Shown: in pieces, positions 1 through 12,165 of the stretch
Layout of the letters: every line of letters begins with the position of its first letter
Numbering within the stretch: the first letter of the stretch is position 1
Assembly (NCBI RefSeq): GCF_932274485.2
Contig: NC_065884.2
Span: 52,948,546 to 53,012,545, forward strand
Length of the DNA: 64,000 bases
Source: Patella vulgata
Taxonomy: Eukaryota > Mollusca > Gastropoda > Patellidae
Direction of reading: 5' to 3'
Program-made: the position numbers and the translations under genes
The notes under the pieces: model-generated
Databases searched by the model: none
What the model was told of the DNA's origin: nothing
What the model saw: only the letters and a program-made list of their open reading frames with translations

Positions 1-22
1 TTTGGTTATTCCATTCTTATAG

Positions 23-184
23 TTCCAACCTCGTTGGTTTTCTCAGGTCCTCCGGTTTCCTCCCACTGCTAAAGACCCCTACGCGCAAGCGAAATATTGA
101 AATAAAATTAAACCATATGTTAGTCCCGAAATGACCTAGTTTGTGTCGAGTGGACGTTAAACCACATTTCTCTCTCTCTCTCTC
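23..184 (+). mobile_element. SINE-V, 5'-truncated
   Basis: Lacks the tRNA head but keeps the core (CTCAGGTCCTCCGGTTTCC) and the 3' tail GGACGTTAAACCACATTTC with a CT run. TCTTATAG lies on both sides (15-22 and 185-192), a likely short target duplication. Confidence 0.85.
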
Positions 185-192
185 TCTTATAG

Positions 193-1066
193 TAACTGCA
201 ATCTTCAACAAAGGAAAACACAAAGTGTCTCCATTTCTTCTATCAAATACAACAGCATATGATGATCAATCATTTCACTCAATACAAATACACTTTAATT
301 CTATAATTCTATCCTCCCAAAAAATATTGATTTTAACTTTAGTACGGAGCAAGAACAACTGATGGTTTAATCTATACATGTACTGGGTATTTAAAATTGC
401 TCTATATCTATTTGTTTTGCTTAAACAGTCTATTGGAAATATTTATTGATAGATTATAAGAGTGAACTGAATTCAATAATAATAATGGCTAACAACTGGT
501 TAAATTTCATAACACATGATCCATATAAATACTTATTACAGTATATCTTTTGTAGTAGGAAATTCATGGACTAAAATGTGTGTTAATGATGCTAGATCTC
601 AGCATGTGATAATCTATAATTAATCTATATACAATTTGTTTGTTATAGGAAATCAAACTGTGGAACCCATGAATATTAAAATAACTATAAATAATCATTT
701 TTTACAAGAAATTTAATGGTGCTAATTATTTTAATGTGAACCTTTTTTAACAGGAAATAGATAATTATTGAATTAGTATGAAAAACACTCATTACAATAT
801 AGATCATTTTGGGATAAACATGTATATTTTTTTTTAAACAATATTTATTCTCAGAAACTGGATTGGAGAACAGGCAGAAGCCTATAGACCAGTTTTCTAT
901 ATGGTATATAGTAGTTTGATAACAATTGCATGTGGTGGTCATTAGAAGTGTGGAAAATACATACAGTTCACAGACAGTAATTGCCAGAGAAATCTCTCTC
1001 TAGCCATTGCATTGATGCACTTGGGGTTTGTGTCTATTTCCATCGTTCAATTAAATCTCTCCTGAG
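193..1066. other. Unassigned AT-rich DNA
   Basis: No gene, RNA or repeat family recognised. Open frames are short, AT-biased and without domain features. Confidence 0.5.
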
Positions 1067-1079
1067 CTTCATTGTTCGA

Positions 1080-1353
1080 GAGAGAGAGAGAGAAATGGGG
1101 TTTAACGTCCACTCGACACAAACTAGATCATTTCGGGACTAACATATGGTTTAATTTTATTTCAATAATTCGCTTGCGCATAGGGGTCTTTAGCAGTGGG
1201 AGGAAACCGGAGAACCCGGAGAAAACCCATGAGGTTGGACAGGCGACCCTACTCCTTGTCACATACAACCGTGGATTCGAAACCATGCCCGTCAACTCAA
1301 TGATAGACTTTATGATACAGCGCGCACGCTAACCATTTAGCCATCCAACCCCC
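1080..1353 (-). mobile_element. SINE-V, full length with 13-bp target duplication
   Basis: Read on the minus strand it has a tRNA-like head with A box (TGGCTAAATGGTTAGC) and B box (GGTTTCGAATCC), a core with GTTCTCCGGTTTCCTCCCAC, then GGACGTTAAACCCCATTTC and a CT tail. CTTCATTGTTCGA flanks it exactly at 1067-1079 and 1354-1366. This is the best reference copy for the family. Confidence 0.95.
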
Positions 1354-1838
1354 CTTCATTGTTCGAAGTTGTAGTTTGATTCTATGAATTTTGTTGAAAC
1401 AATTGACATATTCATAACATGATAGTCTGTTTCTTTGATTAAATGTATTAAAAGATTGTGAAAATATTGTTCATCTTCTTTAATAGATTCTACATGACAA
1501 TGTATACATTTCAGCATTTTGGATAGCCTAGTTTATCACAAAACAATTTTTCTGTAATATTCTGCTAGTCTGTGGTTAATCCCTCATTATGAATTTCGCC
1601 CGTTTTGACGTAATGTGTAGCTGTGTACTGTGAGGAAGTAAGTTTTTACACCTACAAAACATTAAAAGATGGTTTTGTGATACGCATGTCTTTGTTTTTC
1701 ACAACTCCTATTACTGGTGTCACTGATTGGATCCCATCAAAGCTTATGTTATATAAATGGTTTTGGATTCCTCTCTTTCTATTTTTAATGTGATGTAATG
1801 TAGCTGCAATTGTCATTTTGCACTTTTTAGAGCTCTGG

Positions 1839-2242
1839 TTAAAGATACATTATGGAAGATTTAGATAACGAGCTGACCATTCTTGCTATAATAGCTCAAA
1901 AGTAGATAATGTCAAATGAAACTATTGAAAATTTCATTCAAATTACTTCATTCTGAGCCAAGTTTCCACTGTTTGTAGTTTTGACAAGATGTGTGCATTG
2001 TGGTAACCAGGGCACTGGTATATTCGAGACTTAGATTCGCTTTCCCATTTTTAAATTAAATTTTTAAATGTCGAACCGTTCTAATCTTATTAAAATTTTG
2101 ATTATCCGATGCCATCAAGAGTTGATTATGGTCTTGTTTTGTTAATAAATGTCTAATTAATAATTTAGATAACATTTTAGGCCTAAAGAAAAAAACTGCA
2201 ATACATGTTGGCAGATTTAGCTCTAGCATAATGTATGTTTAA
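1839..2242 (+). mobile_element. MITE-A, full length
   Basis: Begins TTAAAGATACATTATGGAAG and ends with the inverted counterpart GCATAATGTATGTTTAA. TTAA lies at both ends. No coding capacity. About 400 bp. Confidence 0.88.
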
Positions 2243-2660
2243 TCCTGATTGATTTGGGACGGGAATCATCAGTCAGTCCATCGTTGTTTGAGTGTCATTA
2301 GATCTAATCAAACAAAATACGGCAAGGAATGTGGGTAGATGTTGGCGAAAATATTTCGTCTCATGTCCAATTATGGGAGTTCAGCCACTTGCTTTGATAT
2401 GCAGGGTTGTTCAATATTGTTGGTAATTTAATCCAATTCCACTTGATTTCTAAAAAATTTTAAAAATTAAATGGAAAAAGGTAATTATTGCCATACAATA
2501 ATGCTCTACTTCCACTTAGCTCTTAAGCAATCAAATGTGAACCACTCCCACGAAACCAGGCACTTGTCGCACAACTTCATTTTGTACTACGGGCACAAAA
2601 GCATAAACTGTATGCCTTCTTGTTGCTGTGAATGAGCCAAACTCCAGATGATACGACAAA

Positions 2661-3825
2661 TTTAAAGATAAGTTGCCAGGCAACAAAACATACGCCCACA
2701 GCAGCTAAATCGTCCACAACAAGAGTTGTCACATATTTTTACTTTTTTCGGTAATTAAACATTTATAATACATTAAAATCTGATAAAGAGTAACAACTAA
2801 TTAAGTAATTATCAGAAAACCATTAGAATTTGTTTGGTTTTTATAAAGTTCTGCCCCATGCTAATGTTTAGTATAGAAAACTTTTAACATCATGGATTTA
2901 GTTGTTCAAGTCATAAAAATTCATTGAAAATCAATATACTTGTTCGCCTCAAGACCTTAAACTCTGTGTATCAATCTGAAGTCAATCGGATGATAACGTT
3001 AGCCTCTAGAGCGTCAGAAGATTTTTCAAAGTGATCAAGGGCCATAACTCTGGCAGTACTTATCAGAGAGAGAGAGAGAGATAAATGGGTTTTAACATCC
3101 ACTCGACACAAACTAGGTCATTTCAGGACTAAGATATGGTTTTTAAATTTTATTTCAATAATTCGCTTGCGCATAGGGGTCTTTAGCAGTGGGAGGAAAC
3201 CGGAGGACCCGGAGAAAACCCACGAGGTTGGACAGGCGACCCTACTCCTTGTCACGTACAACCGGGGATTCGAAACCAGGCCAGTCGACTTAATGACAGA
3301 CTTTATGATACAGCGCGCGCACGCTAACCATTAAGCCATCCAACCCCCCCCCAGTACTTCGTCTCATGACATTAAACACTGTGTATAAATTTAAAGTCAA
3401 TCGGATATTAACTTTAGCCTCTAGAGCGTCCACAAAATTTTTTGAAGTGATCAAGGGCCATAACTCTGACAGTAATTATTGGAAATCGCTGAAAATCAAT
3501 AGGCTTCTTCGTCTCATGGCCTTAAACACTGTATATAAATTTAAAGTCAATCGGATATTAACTTTAGCCTCTAGAGCGTCCACAAGATTTTTTGAAGTGA
3601 TCAAGGGCCATAACTCTGGCAGTAATTATCGGAAATCGCTGAAAATCAACAGGCTTCTTCGTCTCATGATCTTAAACACTGTGTATAAATTTAAAGTCAA
3701 TCGGATATTAACTTCTTTAGCCTCTAGAGCGTCCACAAGCAATTGTGGACACCGGACGGACGGACGGACGGGCGGGGTGACGACAATATACGACCACATT
3801 TCAATGTGGGCGTATAAAAATTGGA
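2661..3825 (+). mobile_element. Element P: pearl-like element with 150-bp tandem core
   Basis: Left part TTAAAGATAAGTTGCCAGGC ... CATACGCCCACAGCAGC, then tandem units beginning near 2945, 3361, 3511 and 3661 (GTCTCATG marks each; the last three are exactly 150 bp apart), then a GGAC run (GGACGGACGGACGG near 3757) and the end ATGTGGGCGTATAAAAA. The motif ATACGCCCACA is inverted at the two ends. Layout resembles oyster pearl elements. A SINE-V (3062-3351) interrupts it. Confidence 0.78.
3062..3351 (-). mobile_element. SINE-V inserted in the tandem core of element P
   Basis: Full-length copy: CT tail at the left, tRNA head at the right. CAGTACTT flanks it at 3054-3061 and 3352-3359. Compared with intact 150-bp units, about 35 bases of the host unit are missing next to the insertion. 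Confidence 0.9.
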
Positions 3826-3913
3826 AAGCTTAGGCTGTGGACTATTCAAATATGCTGCCAGCTCTATTTTTATAAAAATGACTAAGAGCCTGGTTTTGTG
3901 GGAGCAGATCACA

Positions 3914-5426
3914 AATACTCTATATCAATATTATCATTGATTGTTTTGGTTTGAGTTAATGAAATAAAGGTATCTGGTACATGACAACATCACTTTATTC
4001 ATTCATAACCAGAGCATTTACTACAACATCAAAATTTCTAACAGAATTTCTAATTTGATCTGGGGTCTATGTGCCAAATTTAATCATTTCAGTCTTATCA
4101 TCGTTAACTTTAACTTCCATCCAATGTCTATACACGTATGTCTTCAACAAGTTTTAATACCCTTCCCCGTTCAGATGATGACTAAGAGTATATACATGTA
4201 CTTTAGTGAGATATATAATTGGTTATTATTGGCATACATCTGGAAATCACATTTATTACCAGAGGACCTACACAAATTCTTAGGGGTACCCCAAAGTTAA
4301 GCGAGAGAGTGAATCCAAAGTACATTCACCAATAACTACTTGCTGTTACTGATCAGTCAATTTTGATTCAAACTGCATCAAAGCACATGAAATACAATGC
4401 TTGTCACCAGTGTTCTTCATAATATCAATCAGTCGATAAGTCTAATCCATGGAATTGTGGACAACAGACCAACAGTCTGGGTTGACACCATGTAAATAAT
4501 CAACCACATTTTAATAGCAAGTGCAGGAGAACCACACTACACCCAAAACAAAACCAACAAAAATTTGCAGACAAAACAAACTGCACAAATAATAATGGAA
4601 AGAAAATATAAAACTATTTATAATAGTTGACTTGACTTAACTTACTTTGGTGCTCTTGGACCTATTCTTAGTACCTTTTGATAATTCCTCTATCCTATAC
4701 AGGCAAACTTGTACTCAAACTTAATGAGTTAAGAAAACAAAAGATGCAAATTTGACATGCCAAACTAAACATTGTATGTTCTTCATTTACATTTTCCTTG
4801 AATTTAAATATTGATACTATAAGGCACTGCTGTACTAGAGTGCAGCTAGCTAAATGTAGCTACATATACTTTTTTTCTAAATGTGACTTAAATTATAAAA
4901 CTCAAAATATACTAAGGCCAATCAAACCAAATTCAACAGTTTTATGTCCCTTTAAAATTATTAACTGTTCAATTCAAATACAGACACCACCATATGGGAT
5001 TTATAGTTTTTTTGTAATACAAAATAAAATAATAAAATTGAATAGGGTTAGTATGATTAACCCAAATCCACCCTTATTTCAACTTAAATAATGGTGAATT
5101 TTGCTGGATGTTGGTACATTTGGGTGATTTTGGGTAAATTGTGCTAACGCTTCAAATACCGGTAGTCAAAATACATTTCTGCTACATTTATTGAGTACCT
5201 TGAAAGGAACTATTCCAGAATATTTAATGAAAATTGGATTAGAAGTTAACCATGTAGAATGAGTAACATACAAATAAATGTGAAAGAACTGGTATGACAA
5301 ATATATAATTAAAGTCAAAAGTCCATAAATGTCAGTTATGGGATGGGAATAGGCAGAATATTCAATGGTTACAATGAACTCCTATCTATTAAATTTTTGT
5401 TTCATATGAAGTGTCAGTTCAGAAAT
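3914..5426. other. Unassigned intergenic DNA
   Basis: Low-complexity AT-rich DNA. GTGCAGGAGAACCACACTAC near 4521 recurs in altered form near 33357 and 40665, so a further low-copy repeat may be present. No supported gene. Confidence 0.45.
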
Positions 5427-5700
5427 ATTAAAGATAGGTTGCCAGGCAATGAACATACGCTCACAGCAGCTAATTTGCCCGAGTGTTCAACAAGGTTGTC
5501 CACGTTTGTTATTTTGTTGGTAATTGTCAATATTTACAAGACAATTTCACACATACATGTATCGGGTAATAATTTTCATCGTTTGAGGTTCTCAAGGTTC
5601 TAAATACTGAAACAGAAATTGTTGAAATTCGACAGGCTTTTTCGTTTTACTAATTTAAACAATGCATATGAATTTTAATAATCGAATATCTAAGCACCGC
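5427..5700 (+). mobile_element. Element P, truncated
   Basis: Left portion (TTAAAGATAGGTTGCCAGGC, AACATACGCTCACAGCAGC) followed by a degraded piece of one tandem unit; no right end. Confidence 0.6.
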
Positions 5701-6008
5701 CTTATTATTTTACGTAAAGTTTATTTGTTTTACTTAATTCCCCACAAACATACATGTAATACATGTATATAAAAACATTACCATGGTTACAAATACATTT
5801 ACACGCAAACAACAATTTTCTTTCCATCCTCATTCATTCTTTATGTTCAATGAATTTTAATGTAAGTATAATATGTTTGAATTATACTGCACCATACAGC
5901 TAGCGTGTTTAGAGCTCTTTTAAATATAAATCTCAATGTAACTGTATAGTCAAACCACATCAAATCATAAATTTAATTTGTAATTACCTGCAAAGCTTTA
6001 GAGAAGCA

Positions 6009-6531
6009 TTAAAAATACATTATGGAAGATTTTTATAGAGAGTTGGCCATTCTTGCTATAACAGTTCAAAAGTAGATGATGAATAAAGAATATATTGAGA
6101 AATTCAGTCAAATTACTTTATTCTGAACATAGTTATCATCGTTGTAATATTTGCCTAGAAATGGTAGCGAATTGTGTCTTCACCTTCGCTAATCGTTTGA
6201 TTGACAGGCGTTAACTCCACCTACATATCTCGATTATCAAGTAAAGTTTTCAATGGCATACCGAAACGCTTTACAGCGGCCTCGCTAAGTACACTCTATC
6301 ATTTAGCCTCGATCTAACTGACGTATTTTCATCAGGTTATCCCTTATTTGATTTAATCAATTAGTGAAATCCTATTTAAATCCGAGCTGTAGCCGAGCCA
6401 TCCGTGGGTCTACAGAGTTGATTTTGGTCTTGTTGTTTAAATAAAGATCTAATTTATAATTTCTATAACATCTGAAGCCTAAATTAAGACTTGCAATAAT
6501 CAGATTTAGCTCTTGCATAATGCATGTTTAA
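6009..6531 (+). mobile_element. MITE-A, long variant
   Basis: TTAA-bounded copy of about 520 bp. Ends match the family; the middle (6180-6420) carries extra sequence shared only loosely with other copies. Confidence 0.82.
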
Positions 6532-8394
6532 TGTTTCTTAAAATATTTTTTAGTTTGATGCCATTTGTGAGTTAGAAATTTTTATAAAACTATTTGTGAT
6601 CTGAGCGATGTCAAATCATGAATTTAATTCGTTATAACGCATCATTAATGTTTCTTTAACTATACTTTAGTTCAATGTCATTTTTGAGTTACAATTTTCT
6701 TAAAACTATCTGTGATTGAGCCAGCAAAATTATTTGTTAATTTCAAATTTTCTGAATGAAACAAAGTATCTATATTATCACATCTTTCTTTATTGAATAA
6801 TTTGTAATAAAGACTAGCAGCTACAGTACATTTGCCTTCTTAGTGCAAGCATTTCAAGTGATAATAATTTTTTATTTAAACATCATTTTTAACAAAACTG
6901 GTAGACATTGCCCGAGGAAATTCAACAAAATACATGTACATATTTAAATAAAAAATTAAATTTATGTGTTTTAATTACGTGTTATGGACCCTCTGTTGAA
7001 ACATGTATTGTTTCTGTAAGTGTTTTTATTATTTATTTTTTTTAAAGGGGGGGGGATTTAGTCAGTTTGTGCAACTAAAACTGTACATGGTGCAAACATT
7101 CTGGCATCGTAGATGTGGTTGGCCTCCCTGGATCTATTTATTAAATATAAATTGGGGCATTTTTGAGAAACGGGAAGTGTTTTATGGATGGGACAAAAAA
7201 ATAATCTCTGATTGCCCATATCTTGGTCATTTCACAATGGATCTTCTTCGAGTTTTTATTTTTGGATTCTTTGGACGAATCCCATATGGGTTCGGACCGA
7301 CGTTTTTTTTTTAAATTCGGAAGTTTGCCTGATTAATACTATCATCAAAGATTTGCAAAAGTTTGAAGTATCAAGTTGAAACTTGGTAGGAATAAGGAAC
7401 ACATCATTGCCTTCCAAATGGCATATTAAAAAAATTTGTGACAGCTTTTGGAAACTTCTGGAAATTCTCTCCATTTTAAAAATAGACAAAAATGACATAT
7501 AGTGGTGTTAGCCCCAGATATTATCTTTCATCTTCAAAGACCTTGTTCCAAACATTTTCAATCGCTTGGCCCCCATATTGGATTTAACAAAAAACATTCA
7601 CATCGATATTCAGCCGCCATTTTAATTACGATTTTCAAAAAACTTTGTTTTGTATTGAACCTACTCGAATTTGTTTACTTCCGGTTTCACTATGAAGTTT
7701 GTTTGACTTTTCACCATCTAGATGGTTACCTAACCTTTCCATGACCCTTGACCTTTGTATGTATGGTGACACTGATGTCTACTAACAATTAATATAAAAA
7801 AGTTTGGTCATTAAGTATAACTTCCAGTTTTATTAAGCGTTCAAAACAACAGGTTTTTCCACTTTAATAGGTATTGGATGTTACTATACTCAATAATTCA
7901 TTGTGTAATACTTGAAGGTTTTCTAGTTTATATTCTTTTATGTAAGTAATGTAAGGATTTAGCAAAAAATCAATTGTTTCTGAGTTTTTGATCCGTTCTT
8001 TTACTGTTACTATGTACAGGATTGAGCTAAACAATGAAAAAGTGGTTGATGTGAAAGACAACGATATGGTTGACACCTGAACACAGAGAACTGGTTATTG
8101 CATTAATTCAAGAGCCCATGGTATGAGGATGAAAGCTGTTTGTTTAAAGATTTGAATGCCATCACACTACCTTTCTGAGACACACCAATTGTTGCGGATA
8201 GGCTCTACTAGAGATCAGCCAAGGTCTGGACGGTAATGCCTCAAAAAGATGTCAGATTATTTGGCGCCAACAAAAAAACCCTAACCTTATAAATAATTAT
8301 GTGAGACACCAACCACTTATTTTGTTATTTATGTACATATAAAAGAAGACAATTAATAATATTCACATATGAGTTACGTGACAAACTTTTGGCT
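6532..8394. other. Unassigned intergenic DNA with a G run
   Basis: Includes a T/G-rich stretch near 7035-7060 and a less AT-rich block at 7200-7750 (TGGACGAATCCCATATGGG, TTGGCCCCCATATTGG) that may be an old repeat. A 103-codon frame at 7003-7314 has no recognisable domain. Confidence 0.45.
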
Positions 8395-8617
8395 TTTGTC
8401 ACCCAACTTCATTTTGTACTACGGGCACAAAAGCATAAACTTTATGCCTTCTTGTTGCTGTGAATGAGCCGAACTCAACTCCAGATGATAAGACAAATTT
8501 AAAAAGAATTGCAGTTTTGGAAAGCTTAGGCTGTGGACTATTCAAATATGCTGCCGTTGGTTTTTTTTTAAAAAAAAATGACCAAGAGCCTGGTTTTGTG
8601 GGAGTAGCTCACATATG
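8395..8617. mobile_element. Element C, short form without element P
   Basis: CACCCAACTTCATTTTGTAC through GCCTTCTTGTTGCTGTGAAT, then TTGGAAAGCTTAGGCTGTGG to CTGGTTTTGTGGGAGTAGC. It matches 2560-2662 and 3818-3906 but lacks everything between, so it works as an empty-site comparison. Confidence 0.72.
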
Positions 8618-8956
8618 TGGATAAATTTCTTAACTATTAACAGTTTTGTATGTCAATCTTAAAATTACAAATCACATTAAAAATATTTGTAGCCTTCCCG
8701 ATATCAGATAAAATATAAGTAACAAACAACTGTTTTAACATTTATAACTTTCTGATAACCTACAAACCTAGGTGAATGTTCTTTGATAAAATCAAGGATC
8801 ATATTTGGACTTTGATTTGAACAAATCTGCATGTAATTATCCTTTTTTGATGATAAATTCTATGTTGCTGAATTTTATTTAGAAACAAAAGAAGCGTTAC
8901 ATATAAATCATATTCAAGCATCCTTTTTAAATATGTCAAACAATCAAATAACTAAA

Positions 8957-9223
8957 GCGAGAGAAAGAGAGAAATGGGGTTTAACATCCACTCGACACAA
9001 ACTAGGTCATTTCGGGACTAACACATGGTTAAATTTTATTTCAATAACTTGTTAGGCGTCTTAAGCAGTGGAAGGAGACCGGAGGATCCGGAGAAAACCC
9101 ATGAGGTTGGAAGGCGACCCTACTCCTTGTCACATACAACCGGGCAATCTAAACCCCACCAGTTGACTCAATGACAGACCTTATTATACAGCGCACACAT
9201 TCTAACCATTTGGACATACAAAG
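8957..9223 (-). mobile_element. SINE-V, full length, diverged
   Basis: Same order of parts as the copy at 1080-1353, with several changes in the core and head. Direct repeats ATAACTAAA at 8948-8956 and 9224-9232 mark the insertion. Confidence 0.88.
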
Positions 9224-9825
9224 ATAACTAAATCAAATTTAGAGAAAAATAGATGTAATAAGACTAAATTTAATAGATTATATAGACTAAGTAAGTTATA
9301 AAAGTTATCAAAATGGAACATCTAAATCTGATATACTGATGTGTTTGGTTTTATCTACAGTGGATGGCCTTTAAGATCATCTTGTAAATTCATTTGAATT
9401 ATCTTCCCCCTGATATTTTTATTCTTCTACATTGATCGAAATAGCATTGAATAGATAAACATTGCCTCATAATAATCATATTCATGTATGCACCTAAATA
9501 TTGTCTCACAGTTTATTTTATAAAATTCTAGGATAATCCCCCAGACATCACGCCAGCCAATCGCACCTGAAGGTGATTTTGCGATTTGTGGTAATCGCTT
9601 CAGAAATCGGTGTCGATAAATTCATAGGTTAGGGTAACCAATTTGAATTAGATGAACATTAAAGATGATAATTTGAATACAAATCACTCTGGCTAATCAT
9701 TGGTCGATAAAAACGCCTTTAGATTTGTTCATATGATGTCGCTTTGGCTCATGAGGGCAAGGTAGGGCAGATTTTATAGACGCATTATGCCTACCTCGCT
9801 TTTTTAAATATATCTTGCTTCCCTT

Positions 9826-10213
9826 ATTGAACATGCCTTATGCAAGGGCTAAATCTGCATATTGCAGGTCTTTCTTTAGACCTGGAATGTTATCTAAATT
9901 ATCAATTAGACATTAATTAACTTACCAAGACCATAATCAACTCTTGATGCCATCGGATGCATACAATATTTAGTGGATTCAAATACGTTTTGTGCTGGAT
10001 GCTGTTACCGTAAAAATGGATAATTGAGACTTTGTTTATTATCATTACTACGGTATTAATGACCGTCGAGGCTAGCCTATAATCATATCGCTGATTCCTT
10101 GGCTCAGAGTGAAGTAATTTGAGTGAAATTTTCAAAATATTCTCTTTTCCTTATCTATTTCTTAAAGCGAGAACTGTCAGCTCTTTATCTAATCTTCTAA
10201 TGTCACTTTAAGT
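9826..10213 (-). mobile_element. MITE-A, reverse orientation
   Basis: Starts GAACATGCCTTATGCAAGGG and ends with CTTTATCTAATCTTCTAATG, the family's left end reversed. The outer TTAA bases are eroded. Confidence 0.8.
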
Positions 10214-10466
10214 TTATTACTAAAATGGTTGGCCTTTAGATCACCTAGTATAATCATATTAAAACTAATATAGCTTTAAACTGGTGCTTTTCACAAAAAA
10301 ACTCAGAAGATTAACATCATAATAAGGGTAGGCCAAAAAAAAAAATGTCACCCATTCTGGTTGTACACTACTTTTTTCTAAATCTGAATACTTTTATAAT
10401 TTTTTTTTTCAGAAAAATGTCATAGAAGCTTGAAGTTTTCATTGGATAGTCTCAATTTTAAAGTAG

Positions 10467-10539
10467 TTTGAAGAGTGTTCACAAAAATTTGTGGATGATG
10501 GCAGTATAAGACCACATTTCAATGTAGGTGTATAAAAAT
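10467..10539 (+). repeat. Element P right-end fragment
   Basis: GTTCACAAAAATTTGTGG, then ACCACATTTCAATGTAGGTG and TATAAAAATC match the right terminus only. Confidence 0.5.
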
Positions 10540-10679
10540 CAGTTGGTTATAAATACTACACAATGACGATGAAGTAAGAAGTAATCTACATGTATTATTT
10601 ATTTGACATGTGCTGTTTCTCACAGATGTCATGAAACAGGTAAATGCCAGTTAAATCAATTTACTTCAATTTAATAATG

Positions 10680-10848
10680 GCATGGTTGTACGTGACAAGG
10701 AGTTGGGTTACCTGTCCAACCTCGTGAGTAATCTCCGGTCTTCCGATTTCCTCCCACTGATAAAATTTAACCATAATAATATTAGTCCTGAAATGATTGG
10801 TATGTGTCAAGTGGATGTTAAACCACATTTCTTTCTCTCACATGCATC
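10680..10848 (+). mobile_element. SINE-V, degraded
   Basis: Recognisable by GTACGTGACAAGGAGTTGGG, a damaged core (TCTTCCGATTTCCTCCCAC) and a tail GGATGTTAAACCACATTTC. Part of the region between core and tail is lost. An old copy. Confidence 0.8.
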
Positions 10849-11665
10849 CCTCCCAGTTCCCAGATTTCCAAAGTAAGGAACCTAAATACTTATTTTGTAT
10901 GAAAGTTGATTTGTAAGCTGTGACAATATCAATTTACGAAAAATCATTATCAAGACCACACAAGCATCATATAGGCCTTGACAATATTATGCAATATCTT
11001 ATGATTTCTGTGGAATTTCAATGAGTAATATTTATTGAATATCTGCCTAGCAACTGTTCGAACAACTTCAATAGAAAATTGATGATCTGTGCCCATATCA
11101 GGTTGGATTATATGTTTAATTGTAGTTGGGTGTGGTGAAAATTGAACAAATAACAAGAATAATTCGCTGCTTGGAAGAAAAATGCGATAGATTTTGCTAC
11201 GTCAATTTCATTTTGATTCACGATAGCTGTCGCCAGATAACACTATAGAACTCTCTTTTATCTCGAGACAGAGGGTCGAGAGATCGAGTACGTCATCTAA
11301 TGTACTCTATCCATGACAATCAAAAGCTGAAAATGATAACATAATTTCATACATGTTGATACCTGAACCAAATAATTATGTCCTGTTTCTATATTATTAT
11401 GTACCACAAATGGAAACAAAAAAACTCTCTTTATTTCAGGGGCTAAGTTTAGGGGGAACAACAAGAGGAACTTGTTGAAACGTAGTGTGAAATAAACCCA
11501 GTGATTGTTTTCCATATAAATTTGTGTTTTATATCATATGTTCAGTTACTAAATGCCGTATAAGGATTTCCCACTATCTTGTAACATTTCGAGTTCTTGC
11601 CTTTCTAAATACTATGGTCTCAATGTCATTCTCTGATTGCATTTCATGAATTGATGATGATAAAA
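10849..11665. other. Unassigned intergenic DNA
   Basis: No family or gene recognised. Confidence 0.45.
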
Positions 11666-11765
11666 AGAACATGAATTGCTCATGAACAGAAAATGAATAC
11701 ATGTAGCTCATGAACAGAACATGAATTGATCATGAACAGAACATCAATTGATTGTGAAAAGAACA
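11666..11765 (+). repeat. Short tandem repeat, about 20-22 bp unit
   Basis: GAACAGAACATGAATTGATCAT-type units are repeated four to five times with small differences. Confidence 0.7.
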
Positions 11766-11861
11766 CTGCCTATTACTCAAGCTGTACTTTCTTTATTTTT
11801 CTAGTGAAATAATAGAGTTAAGCTTATACATGTAGGAGGTAAATCACTAATATTTGGCATC

Positions 11862-12165
11862 TAGAAATTGACACAAATGGGTCGCAACGCATATAATTAT
11901 GTAAGGTGAATGCATATTAACTGATTTACATTCAATCGTTTCCGTTTTTACTCTAAATTTTACATCAATTACGTTCGATGAAATACGCCAGAAGTCTCAA
12001 TCGAATGGCAATTTCTAGTGGCTGGTTATTCCAGTCTACACCGATAAAAATATGGCATATGACTTATGGAATATGTCTAGCCTCGTTCTTTGAGTCCCTT
12101 GTTACAAGTTGCGCCGAAACGCATTATGGTACACATTTGAATGAAATGGTAAAATGTTTTTTTTT
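11862..12165 (+). repeat. Repeat E, copy 1
   Basis: GACACAAATGGGTCGCAACG ... GCCAGAAGTCTCAATCGAAT ... GCCTCGTTCTTTGAGTCCCT ... GCATTATGGTACACATTTG. Shared with the two copies near 28-29 kb. Nature unknown; no clear terminal repeats. Confidence 0.6.

Larger units (their letters stand above)
2536..3913. mobile_element. Element C (TIR element) containing a complete element P
   Basis: Ends are inverted repeats: TGTGAACCACTCCCACGAAA at the left, and on the opposite strand of the right end TGTGATCTGCTCCCACAAAA, both followed by CCAGGC. Inside lies element P (2661-3825). A shorter relative at 8395-8617 shares both flanks but not element P. Non-coding. Confidence 0.7.

Noticed and set aside
1072-1332. 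86-codon open frame and its relatives near 21.2, 31.9, 45.5 and 55.5 kb
   Set aside because: All are SINE-V sequence; shared peptides such as FSSGRKPE come from the SINE core.
3361-3790. Regular direct repeats resembling a CRISPR array
   Set aside because: Units are 150 bp, adjacent without spacers, and the setting is eukaryotic.
3366-3833. 155-codon open frame
   Set aside because: It runs through 150-bp tandem units, so the same 50 residues recur; it is a by-product of unit length divisible by three within element P.
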